Assembly (NCBI GenBank): GCA_934630555.1
Contig: CAKTXB010000029.1
Span: 1 to 13,901 of the forward strand
DNA: 13,901 bases
Direction of reading: 5' to 3'
From: an uncultured Oscillospiraceae bacterium
Lineage (GTDB): Bacteria > Bacillota > Clostridia > Oscillospirales > Oscillospiraceae
Of the stretch, positions 1 to 5,589 are shown in pieces (position 1 is the first letter of the stretch; each line of letters opens with the position of its first letter). Both the position numbers and the translations under genes were made by a program. The notes beneath the pieces are model-generated. The model was not told where the DNA came from. It did no database searches and saw nothing but the letters and a program-made list of their open reading frames with translations.

Positions 1-3
1 GAA

Positions 4-204
4 ATGAAAAAATGTGAAAATCCGTACTTGGCACAGCAGTGTATCAGCATTAGAGCCAGCATTCAAAACTTCAAAGCCGGACTACAGCTCGCCGGCATGA
101 AGGATGACGGAAAGATAGATCCGACGGAAGCGGAGATCATCAGATCCATCACAAAAGACCTTGAAAAGCTGCAAAAAACCATCGACAGCTACGCATACAT
201 ATGA
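4..204 (+). CDS. Small hypothetical protein (66 aa, possibly longer at its N-terminus)
   Basis: I do not recognise this protein. It is small, charged and looks helical, with no signal peptide or membrane segment. Residues about 33-45 contain DDGKIDPTEAE, which resembles the second half of an EF-hand loop (D-G-x-I-D-x-x-E), but the first acidic ligands are missing, so I do not call calcium binding. The reading frame is still open at the left edge of the window (a GAA codon precedes the ATG). The true start may therefore lie outside, and no ribosome binding site can be seen. The stop codon overlaps the ATG of the next small ORF as ATGA, which suggests translational coupling. Base composition is less GC-rich than pfkA just downstream. 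Confidence 0.5.
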   Translation: MKKCENPYLAQQCISIRASIQNFKAGLQLAGMKDDGKIDPTEAEIIRSITKDLEKLQKTIDSYAYI

Positions 205-353
205 ATGAGCGACCATCCGAATTTACCAGGCTGCGGTCAGCATACGCTTCTTCAGAACAGATGCGCCGCATTCATTCTGCGGCCACTTCCCTGCTTGTCC
301 GCACAGAAAAAATTCATAAAGTTCCTATTTACATTCCGTGCGGCAAGGGATAA
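201..353 (+). CDS. Small hypothetical protein (50 aa), coupled to the preceding ORF
   Basis: This is a 50-codon ORF starting MNERPSEFTRLR and ending VPIYIPCGKG. Its ATG overlaps the TGA of the preceding small ORF by four bases (ATGA), the classic arrangement for translational coupling. No separate Shine-Dalgarno is visible. The product is basic and hydrophilic, with no motif I recognise. It stops one base before a hairpin that directly precedes the pfkA ribosome binding site, so the three reading frames could share a transcript. It could be a real micro-protein, the remnant of a longer gene, or chance. I infer it mainly from the overlap and from how neatly it fills the gap before pfkA. Confidence 0.35.
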   Translation: MNERPSEFTRLRSAYASSEQMRRIHSAATSLLVRTEKIHKVPIYIPCGKG

Positions 354-354
354 A

Positions 355-379
355 ATGATGGAAAAACCATCATAAGGAG
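355..379 (+). promoter_or_regulatory. Hairpin abutting the pfkA Shine-Dalgarno
   Basis: ATGATGG (355-361) and CCATCAT (367-373) form a perfect 7-bp stem with an AAAAA loop. AAGGAG (374-379) follows immediately, 8 nt before the ATG at 388. The ribosome binding site sets the pfkA start at 388 rather than at the in-frame GTG at 379, which lies inside it. The stem leaves the Shine-Dalgarno free, so it may mark an mRNA end or protect it rather than block translation; that is inference. I found no convincing pfkA promoter between 205 and 354. Confidence 0.5.
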
Positions 380-387
380 TGGGATGT

Positions 388-1377
388 ATGAATAAGGAAT
401 CGTGTGTAAATCGGATCGGTGTTCTGACCTCGGGCGGCGACGCGCCGGGCATGAACGCGGCCATCCGTGCCGTGGTGCGGGCCGCAAATTTCCGCGGCAT
501 TGAGTGCATCGGCATCCGACGCGGTTATAACGGCCTCATATCCGGCGATTTCGTGAAATTGAATGTGGAAAGTGTGGCACATATCATTAACCGTGGCGGC
601 ACAATGCTTTACACAGCGCGCAGCGAGGAGTTCCGCACGCTGGAAGGCCAGCAGAAAGCGGCCGCTACGTGCAAGCTATTGGGGCTGGACGGCATTGTGG
701 CCATCGGCGGTGATGGCACGTTCCGCGGCCTTGTGGAGCTGAGCAAACAGGGCGTGAGTGTGGTCGGTGTTCCCGCAACGATCGACAACGATATTGTCTG
801 CACTGACTACACTATTGGCTATGACACAGCTGCCAACACGGCTGTGGAGGCCATTGACCGGCTGCGCGATACAATGCAGTCGCATGAGCGCTGCTCCGTT
901 GTGGAGGTCATGGGCCGCAATGCAGGCCATTTGGCGCTGTATGTGGGCCTTGCCACTGGTGCAACGGCGGTGCTTGTGCCGGAAAAGGGCGTGGACTTTG
1001 AAGCGGACGTCGTCGACCGCATCCGTCAGGCGCGTCTGGCTGGCAATACGCACTTCATGATCATTGTGGCCGAGGGTGCGGGCAGCGCCATTGAGATCGG
1101 CAAAGGCATTCACGAAGAGCTTGGGCTTGACCCGCGCGTGACGATTTTGGGGCACATCCAGCGCGGCGGAACACCGTCGGCCCGGGATCGCGTCATGGCA
1201 ACAAGAATGGGCTATCACGCCGTACAGGCACTGGCCGAAGGTAAAACGAACCGCGTCATCTGCACGCAGCAGAGCCGCATGGTGGACATTGACATCCTTG
1301 AGGGCCTGTCCATGAAGAAAACACTTAACGAACAGCAGTACGAGGTGCTGGAGGCCATGACGGGCATTGACAGCTGA
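388..1377 (+). CDS. pfkA: ATP-dependent 6-phosphofructokinase
   Basis: PfkA phosphorylates fructose 6-phosphate to fructose 1,6-bisphosphate, the committed step of glycolysis, as a cytoplasmic homotetramer. The 329 residues match the usual bacterial length (about 320). Visible motifs are the N-terminal TSGGDAPGMNAAIR (14-27), GGDGT (107-111) of the ATP site, TIDND (131-135) with the catalytic base Asp133, MGR (175-177) for sugar-phosphate binding, and LGHIQRGG near residue 255. Glycine follows GGD, and alanine stands where pyrophosphate-dependent enzymes have the PKTIDND lysine. Both point to ATP, not PPi, as phosphoryl donor. Arg27 and Arg31 align with the E. coli effector-site arginines 21 and 25, so ADP/PEP control is plausible. 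The start is set by AAGGAG 8 nt upstream. Two hairpin terminators follow. It is convergent with xerD. Confidence 0.97.
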   Translation: MNKESCVNRIGVLTSGGDAPGMNAAIRAVVRAANFRGIECIGIRRGYNGLISGDFVKLNVESVAHIINRGGTMLYTARSEEFRTLEGQQKAAATCKLLGLDGIVAIGGDGTFRGLVELSKQGVSVVGVPATIDNDIVCTDYTIGYDTAANTAVEAIDRLRDTMQSHERCSVVEVMGRNAGHLALYVGLATGATAVLVPEKGVDFEADVVDRIRQARLAGNTHFMIIVAEGAGSAIEIGKGIHEELGLDPRVTILGHIQRGGTPSARDRVMATRMGYHAVQALAEGKTNRVICTQQSRMVDIDILEGLSMKKTLNEQQYEVLEAMTGIDS

Positions 1378-1402
1378 CTTCCCGCTCTGCACAGTAAAAA
1401 TA

Positions 1403-1435
1403 AAGGCCCCCGGCAGCAGAGCTGCCGGGGGCCTT
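1403..1435. terminator. Strong hairpin between pfkA and xerD
   Basis: A perfect 15-bp stem (1403-1417 with 1421-1435) with an AGA loop lies 25 nt after the pfkA stop. On the plus strand only a short TT-A-T tail follows. On the minus strand it is followed by TTTATTTTTAC, so it can serve as the distal xerD terminator as well as the first pfkA terminator. Confidence 0.8.
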
Positions 1436-1445
1436 ATAAAAACGG

Positions 1446-1484
1446 AAAAACAGACTGGACGGCAAGCGCGGCCAGTCTGTTTTT
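1446..1484. terminator. Bidirectional terminator overlapping the xerD stop codon
   Basis: AAAAACAGACTGG (1446-1458) pairs with CCAGTCTGTTTTT (1472-1484) around a 13-nt loop. This gives a U-tract in both directions, the form expected between the convergent genes pfkA and xerD. The plus-strand T-run runs into the xerD stop codon (1483-1485). Confidence 0.85.
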
Positions 1485-2364
1485 ATGCCTTGGGATGATA
1501 TTTGTTGTAGACGGCTTTGAGGTTTTGCTTGACAAGCTGCGCATAGACCTGGGTGGAGGAAATGTCGCTGTGGCCCAGCATTTCCTGAATGGCGTGCAGG
1601 TCAGCACCGTTTTCCAGCAGATGCGCGGCAAAGCTGTGCCGCAGCGTGTGCGGCGTGATGTCCTTGTCGATCTGCGCCTTTTCCTGATAGTATTTGATGA
1701 TTTTCCAAAACCCCTGCCGGCTCATGCGTTCTCCGGATACATTGACAAACAGCGACGGCTCTGCGGGGGCGGCGATCATTTTTGGCCGGACATTTGAAAT
1801 ATAATCGTGCAGCGCCTGCAGCGCCTCCGGATACAGCGGAATGATGCGCACCTTTCCCCCGCCCGCACAGCGGATGAAACCACCGGAAATGCTGACGTCG
1901 TCCAGATCCAGGCCGATGAGCTCGCTGACGCGGATCCCGGTGGCATAGAGTACCTCCAGCATAGCCTTATCGCGGCAGCCCTTCATATCGCCCTGGCGCG
2001 GCTGTTGGAGCAGCAGCTCCACCTCTTTGCCTGTAAGGATCTGCGGCAGCTTCTTTTCAGCCTTCTCGACCTTGATGTTCGTAACAGGGTTAACATCGAT
2101 CTCGTCCTCGTTGAGGGCAAATATGTATAAGCTCTTGAGCGAGGCCAGACTGCGCGAGATGGTGGCCGGTGACTTCCCTTGCTGGCGCAGCCAGTCCATA
2201 TAACCGGACACGGTCTGCTGTGTGGCGTCGAGCACCTCTGTGCCCGTGCCAGTCAGATATGACGCGTACTGGCGGATGTCACGCATGTATGACGACACCG
2301 TGTTATCCGATGCGTGTTTGACATGAACGAGATACGATTCATATCGTGTGACAATGTTGGCCAT
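1483..2364 (-). CDS. xerD: Tyrosine site-specific recombinase XerD
   Basis: XerD, normally with XerC at dif sites, resolves chromosome dimers at the terminus. Residues 1-100 form the SAM-like core-binding domain (DNTVSSYMRDIRQY, ATISRSLASLKSLY). Residues 107-293 are the catalytic domain with Arg145 (ATGIRVSEL), His239 and Arg242 (HTLRHSFAAHLL), His265 (LGHSDISST) and the nucleophile Tyr274 (QVYAQ). The end, YHPKA, resembles the HPRA tail typical of XerD, and 293 aa is normal length. One oddity: the beta-hairpin that usually reads GKGNKER here reads GGGKVR. It is one residue shorter, with glycine where the catalytic lysine normally sits, so Lys171 would have to take over. GGAAGGA 7 nt upstream fixes the start. 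The gene lies 18 nt after the SpoIIM-like gene, probably in one operon. Confidence 0.93.
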   Translation of the reverse strand: MANIVTRYESYLVHVKHASDNTVSSYMRDIRQYASYLTGTGTEVLDATQQTVSGYMDWLRQQGKSPATISRSLASLKSLYIFALNEDEIDVNPVTNIKVEKAEKKLPQILTGKEVELLLQQPRQGDMKGCRDKAMLEVLYATGIRVSELIGLDLDDVSISGGFIRCAGGGKVRIIPLYPEALQALHDYISNVRPKMIAAPAEPSLFVNVSGERMSRQGFWKIIKYYQEKAQIDKDITPHTLRHSFAAHLLENGADLHAIQEMLGHSDISSTQVYAQLVKQNLKAVYNKYHPKA

Positions 2365-2382
2365 ACGGACGTCCTTCCAAGA

Positions 2383-2937
2383 TCAGTGAGATAGAAATTG
2401 TAGAAGCGGTGCAATACAGGCGTGCTCAAGCAGCGCCGTCAACAGAGAAAAAAGCAGGCACAGAAGCAGCCGGACCATGCGCACGCCCCGGCTTTGCTGC
2501 TGCGACCCGGCAGATGCCAGTGCAAACAGGCTCAGAAGAAGCGGCAGCAGAAAAATGCCGTGGACCGCCAAAAGCAGGAGGGTGCATCCGAGTGCGTGCT
2601 TTGGTGCGGCGAAATAAAAGCAAGTGCTCAAATAGGCCAGCAGCAAACCGCGCGCCGCAACAAGCAGCGCCGCCGCTGCGCGGTGAACAGGACAGGCAGC
2701 AGCCAGCAGCAGAAAAACCGGAAACCGTGCTGTCAGGATCCATGCCTCCGGCAGCGTTGGTGTCTGCGCACACAGTGCAGAGAGATAGGCGCGCAGTACG
2801 CTCGAATGCACACACGCACAGCGGAGTGCAAGCACCATACCGCATCCTGCGCCCAAAAGAAAAAACGCAAGAAAAAAAGCACAACATCTTGTACCAGGCT
2901 GCGGAAAAAGTGCAGGGTAAAACTCCGTCCTGTCCAT
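2383..2937 (-). CDS. SpoIIM-like integral membrane protein
   Basis: The 184-residue protein is very hydrophobic, with membrane segments near residues 17-38, 70-110 (probably two), 115-142 and 152-175. I call it SpoIIM-like for three reasons. Its place directly upstream of xerD matches a gene order common in Clostridia. Its length and segment layout are close to SpoIIM (about 200 aa). Residues about 93-147 share the spaced pattern ARG...A...G...L......LLPLLLSLFALA with the SpoIIM core. In sporulating Firmicutes SpoIIM works with SpoIID and SpoIIP in the engulfment machinery. Identity is clearly low, so it may be a divergent or repurposed relative. I use the ATG at 2937 because GGGAGGTGG lies just upstream; the frame stays open to 3078 without another good start. 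The next gene, xerD, begins 18 nt after the stop. Confidence 0.55.
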   Translation of the reverse strand: MDRTEFYPALFPQPGTRCCAFFLAFFLLGAGCGMVLALRCACVHSSVLRAYLSALCAQTPTLPEAWILTARFPVFLLLAAACPVHRAAAALLVAARGLLLAYLSTCFYFAAPKHALGCTLLLLAVHGIFLLPLLLSLFALASAGSQQQSRGVRMVRLLLCLLFSLLTALLEHACIAPLLQFLSH

Positions 2938-3049
2938 CCGGCTGCCACCTCCCTGCCGAACTGTATTCCGGCAAGTCGCAGCGCAGAACCGGTAGGCAAT
3001 GTCACCCAAAAAATTATCGCTACCAGATACGTCGTGCGGAAGTGATGTT

Positions 3050-3078
3050 AATATAGCGCAAAATGATTGAAATATCAA
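3050..3078 (-). promoter_or_regulatory. Candidate promoter for the SpoIIM-like/xerD operon
   Basis: On the minus strand TTGATA (3078-3073), a 17-nt spacer and TATATT (3055-3050) each match five of six consensus sigma-A positions. Transcription would start near 3043 and leave a leader of about 105 nt before the ATG at 2937. No competing gene lies between. Activity is inferred. Confidence 0.5.
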
Positions 3079-3186
3079 GGAAAATCGGAATCATTTCTAT
3101 TTTTTGTTCATTATGACAAGATATTATGTTAATCACATTATGTAAATTCCGCAACCGCATCCATCCGTTATTTGCGCATATCATAG

Positions 3187-3236
3187 AAAAAATACAACAT
3201 CTGGTGCCGCCGCCTCGAGCGCAAACCCAAATGTTG
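3187..3236 (-). terminator. Terminator downstream of the TIGR04086-like gene
   Basis: On the minus strand CAACATTTGG (3236-3227) pairs with CCAGATGTTG (3204-3195) in a 10-bp stem with one U-G wobble. The stem is followed by TA and six Ts (3192-3187). It lies about 80 nt past the stop of the TIGR04086-like gene. The loop is long (22 nt) and GC-rich, so the hairpin is less ideal than others in the window. Confidence 0.6.
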
Positions 3237-3260
3237 CAAAATGCAAGATTTTCCCCATCA

Positions 3261-3307
3261 TCCTGCAAAAATGTAAATATAATTTACCTAGCACAAAATG
3301 TGCAGGA
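3261..3307. repeat. Nested inverted repeats in AT-rich DNA
   Basis: TCCTGCA (3261-3267) and TGCAGGA (3301-3307) are an exact inverted pair. They enclose GTAAAT-ATA-ATTTAC (3273-3287) and GCACA-AAA-TGTGC (3291-3303). The last repeat shares three bases with the outer arm, so the two pairings exclude each other. The block sits just past the stop of the TIGR04086-like gene. There is no U-tract, so it is not a simple terminator. It could be an mRNA 3'-end structure or a protein-binding site. Confidence 0.45.
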
Positions 3308-3313
3308 AACCCT

Positions 3314-3727
3314 TCATCTCCTGCGCCGCGCAACAGGACGTTTTGCACCGTGCGGCCTGCTGCCGGCAGCCAGGCAGCCAAGAAGTGTGCTGCCAATGAT
3401 TGCTGCTATGACCGGGAGTACGCCCGGCATTCCGCTCGGCAAAAACAGCACATGGATGATGAGCAGCACCAACAGCACTGCTGCTGCGGACAGCATGGCG
3501 CTTTGCAGACGTTTTTCCTTTGTGCGTCTGCTGCCGAGCCATGCTGTAAACAGTGCAGACGCCCCCAGCAGCACAAGTGCTGCCGCCGCCGCAGTTTCCT
3601 GCCCCAAAACGCCGTTTATGACCAGCAGCGCATACAGCGCGCACAATACGCCTGTCAGCACCAGCAGCAGTGCGGCATTCCACAGGATCCTTTTCATGCC
3701 TTGCGGCATCTTTGCTCCGTTTTTCAT
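3314..3727 (-). CDS. Small four-helix membrane protein, TIGR04086-like
   Basis: The 137-residue protein has four predicted membrane helices (about residues 13-36, 44-64, 77-97 and 103-121) and a very basic cytosolic tail (AKRPVARRRR). Size, four-helix layout and position directly after yajC fit the TIGR04086 family of Clostridia, whose function is unknown. The motif GVLPVIAAIIGSTLLGCL near residues 102-119 resembles the glycine-rich last helix of that family. A GGGGAGGGG purine run ends 5 nt before the ATG at 3727 and supports this start; Met7 and Met11 are alternatives. A terminator lies between yajC and this gene, and I see no strong promoter of its own, so it probably depends on read-through. 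Assignment rests on layout and context, not on conserved catalytic residues. Confidence 0.6.
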   Translation of the reverse strand: MKNGAKMPQGMKRILWNAALLLVLTGVLCALYALLVINGVLGQETAAAAALVLLGASALFTAWLGSRRTKEKRLQSAMLSAAAVLLVLLIIHVLFLPSGMPGVLPVIAAIIGSTLLGCLAAGSRPHGAKRPVARRRR

Positions 3728-3793
3728 GGTGACCCCTCCCCTTCTGCTTCAGCGTATGCAGGCAGGCAGACGGGCATGACTGACCACAGACGC

Positions 3794-3827
3794 AAAAACC
3801 GGGAAAGGCATTTGCCTTTCCCGGTTT
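3794..3827 (-). terminator. Terminator directly after yajC
   Basis: CCGGGAAAGGC (3799-3809) pairs with GCCTTTCCCGG (3814-3824) over an ATTT loop, extended by AAA/TTT. On the minus strand five Ts (3798-3794) follow the stem. The yajC stop is 14 nt away. The plus strand has no U-tract, so it is oriented for yajC. It should reduce expression of the downstream membrane-protein gene. Confidence 0.85.
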
Positions 3828-3840
3828 GGTGCAATGTGAC

Positions 3841-4236
3841 TCAGTCCTTCTTCTTGGACTTCTTTTCGGCGGCCTTTTTAGCCTGCTCTTCCTTGCGGGC
3901 AGCCAGCGCGGCGGCCTTCTTCTTAGCAGCTTCCTTTTGTGCCGTGTTGTTCGTGGACAGTGCGAACTTTGCAAACTCCATGCGAACACGGTCGGTGCTG
4001 GTCTCGATGACGAACGAGTCTTCCTTGATGCTCACGACGTCACCGATGACGCCGCCGATGGTGGTGATGTTGTCGCCGACCTTCAGTGCATCGCGCATGG
4101 CCTGCGCTTCCTTTTTCCGCTTGTTTTCCGGGCGGATCATAAAGAAATAAAACACTGCGATCAGCGCGACCATCATGATAATGGTGCTTCCGCCGGTTGC
4201 GGCGGTCGTGGTGGCGTCAGCCAGGAACAGATACAT
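3841..4236 (-). CDS. yajC: Preprotein translocase subunit YajC
   Basis: YajC is a small accessory subunit of the Sec translocase that associates with SecDF at the inner face of the membrane. The 131-residue protein shows the family layout. A short extracytoplasmic N-terminus is followed by one membrane helix (about residues 18-34) and the conserved FFMIRPENKRKKE junction (31-43). Then comes the small beta domain with LKVGDNITTIGGVIGDVVSI (51-70) and a lysine/alanine-rich tail (about 99-131). That tail is longer than in many YajC proteins (about 85-110 aa in total) and likely forms a charged helix. GGAGGA lies 6 nt before the ATG. It follows tgt in the same direction, the common tgt-yajC order, but has its own promoter and a terminator right after the stop. 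Confidence 0.93.
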   Translation of the reverse strand: MYLFLADATTTAATGGSTIIMMVALIAVFYFFMIRPENKRKKEAQAMRDALKVGDNITTIGGVIGDVVSIKEDSFVIETSTDRVRMEFAKFALSTNNTAQKEAAKKKAAALAARKEEQAKKAAEKKSKKKD

Positions 4237-4260
4237 TGCGATTCCTCCGTAATTGTAAAT

Positions 4261-4294
4261 TCCGGGTCATCCCGGACGTAACCGCTTAGCGGTT
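4261..4294 (-). promoter_or_regulatory. Two small hairpins in the yajC 5' leader
   Basis: TCCGGG-TCAT-CCCGGA (4261-4276) and AACCGC-TTA-GCGGTT (4280-4294) are perfect 6-bp hairpins separated by 3 nt, lying between the yajC promoter and its ribosome binding site (4243-4248). Neither is followed by a U-tract. They may shape the mRNA 5' end, or hold the 3' end of tgt transcripts. No known riboswitch is recognised. Confidence 0.5.
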
Positions 4295-4309
4295 TACTCA
4301 GCATTCCCT

Positions 4310-4338
4310 ATTATAGCCGCGCCGGCAGCATAATGCAA
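4310..4338 (-). promoter_or_regulatory. Promoter for yajC
   Basis: On the minus strand TTGCAT (4338-4333), a 17-nt spacer and a perfect TATAAT (4315-4310) form a good sigma-A promoter. It starts inside the tgt-yajC gap, 29 nt after the tgt stop. The start site would be near 4303, giving a leader of about 65 nt. yajC can thus be made independently of queA and tgt. Confidence 0.7.
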
Positions 4339-4366
4339 GCAAAAACACGGCTAAATAGGAAATAAA

Positions 4367-5497
4367 TCATATTTTGCGGTCAAGCTGCTCTGAATACTGC
4401 GCGCGGAACTGCTGGAATGTGCCGGTATCAAGTGCTTCGCGGATGCGTGCAGTGAGCGTGTTGTAGAAATACAGGTTGTGCATGACCGAAAGGCGCATGG
4501 CCAGCATTTCATCCGCCTTGAACAGATGGTGCAGATACGCACGCGAGAAGCGGCGGCAGACCGGGCAGTCGCATTCCGGGTCGATGGGGCTCTCATCCAG
4601 TGTGTACTTGGCGTTTTTCATATTGATGGCGCCCTGCCATGTGAACAGGCGGCCGTGGCGTGCATTGCGGGCGGGCATGACACAGTCAAAAAAGTCCACA
4701 CCGCGCGCCACCGCTTCCAGGATGTTCGTCGGCGTGCCAACACCCATGAGGTACCGCGGGCGGTCCTTGGGCATATACGGCTCAACGGCTTCAATGATGC
4801 GGTACATGGTCTGTGTGTCCTCCCCCACCGCCAGACCGCCGATGGCGTAGCCGGGCAGATCGAGCTTGGCGATCTCTTGCATGTGCCACACGCGCAGATC
4901 CTCAAACGTTGCGCCCTGATTGATGCCCCAAAGCTGCTGCTGCGGGTTCACGGCGTCCGGCTCGGCATTGTACTGCGCCAGCGCTGCCTTGCAGCGCACG
5001 AGCCAGCGCGCCGTGCGTTCACAGGATGCCTTGGCATACGGGTATGTTGCCGGGTTTTCCACGCACTCGTCAAAGGCCATGGCAATGTCCGAGCCAAGGT
5101 TCGACTGGATGCGCATACTCTCCTCCGGTCCCATGAAGATGCGGTGGCCGTCGATATGGGAGGCAAACGTCACGCCTGCTTCTTTGATTTGCCGCAGCTG
5201 CGCCAGGGAAAAGACCTGAAATCCGCCGGAATCTGTGAGGATCGGGCCATTCCATGTCATAAATTTATGCAGCCCGCCGAGCTTGCGCACGACCTCATCG
5301 CCGGGGCGCAGATGCAGATGGTACGTATTGGACAGCTCGACCTGCGTGCCGATGCGCTCCAGGTCTTCGGCGCTGAGTGCGCCCTTGATGGCGGCCTGTG
5401 TGCCGACATTCATGAACACAGGCGTCTGCACTGTACCGTGTGCGCACGTAAATTCGCCGCGCCGCGCCGCGCCGTCCTGCTTGAGAAGTTTAAACAT
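4367..5497 (-). CDS. tgt: tRNA-guanine transglycosylase (queuine tRNA-ribosyltransferase)
   Basis: Tgt swaps guanine 34 of Asp, Asn, His and Tyr tRNAs for preQ1, the entry step for queuosine on tRNA. All hallmark residues are present in 376 aa, the usual bacterial length. They are Asp89 in TDSGGFQVFSL, Asp143 in MAFDEC, the GGLAVGE loop (220-226), the nucleophile Asp271 in FFDCVMPARNARHG, and the zinc ligands Cys309, Cys311, Cys314 and His340. The start has GAGG about 7 nt upstream. queA, the next pathway gene, lies in the same direction but is separated by a uridine phosphorylase gene. No promoter is evident in the 90 nt before tgt, so it probably depends on read-through. No terminator separates it from yajC. 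Confidence 0.97.
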   Translation of the reverse strand: MFKLLKQDGAARRGEFTCAHGTVQTPVFMNVGTQAAIKGALSAEDLERIGTQVELSNTYHLHLRPGDEVVRKLGGLHKFMTWNGPILTDSGGFQVFSLAQLRQIKEAGVTFASHIDGHRIFMGPEESMRIQSNLGSDIAMAFDECVENPATYPYAKASCERTARWLVRCKAALAQYNAEPDAVNPQQQLWGINQGATFEDLRVWHMQEIAKLDLPGYAIGGLAVGEDTQTMYRIIEAVEPYMPKDRPRYLMGVGTPTNILEAVARGVDFFDCVMPARNARHGRLFTWQGAINMKNAKYTLDESPIDPECDCPVCRRFSRAYLHHLFKADEMLAMRLSVMHNLYFYNTLTARIREALDTGTFQQFRAQYSEQLDRKI

Positions 5498-5550
5498 TGT
5501 GACCTCACTTGCTGCGCCCCGCCCATGGCACGGACGCTTATGTCGTTTGT

Positions 5551-5589
5551 CTGCGCACTGCGGCGCAAGGCCGCAGTGCGCAGTTTTTT
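5551..5589 (+). terminator. Strong hairpin with U-tract facing the plus strand
   Basis: CTGCGCACTGCGGC (5551-5564) pairs perfectly with GCCGCAGTGCGCAG (5570-5583) around GCAAG, and six Ts follow on the plus strand (5584-5589). It lies directly after the minus-strand uridine phosphorylase stop. On that strand the stem is preceded by As and followed by ACAAAC, not Us. By sequence it is therefore a terminator for plus-strand, that is antisense, transcription. It may still pause or end the minus-strand mRNA weakly. Confidence 0.7.

Larger units (their letters stand above)
2938..3313. other. Gene-free gap between two minus-strand operons
   Basis: This 376-nt AT-richer stretch separates the SpoIIM-like gene from the TIGR04086-like gene, both on the minus strand. 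It holds a promoter candidate (3050-3078), a rho-independent terminator for the upstream operon (3187-3236) and a block of nested inverted repeats (3261-3307). Open frames crossing it lack ribosome binding sites and coding character, so I call no gene. Confidence 0.6.

Noticed and set aside
265..283. GCCGCA/TGCGGC hairpin as a terminator for the first small ORF
   Set aside because: The stem is only 6 bp, no U-tract follows, and it lies inside the second small ORF.
2409..3056. Two long plus-strand frames opposite the SpoIIM-like gene
   Set aside because: Their products are Gln/Lys/Arg-rich antisense images of a hydrophobic membrane protein, with no start signals.
3020..3268. An 82-codon minus-strand ORF in the gap before the SpoIIM-like gene
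   Set aside because: It runs through a terminator and a promoter, has no ribosome binding site at proper distance, and its composition is that of AT-rich intergenic DNA.
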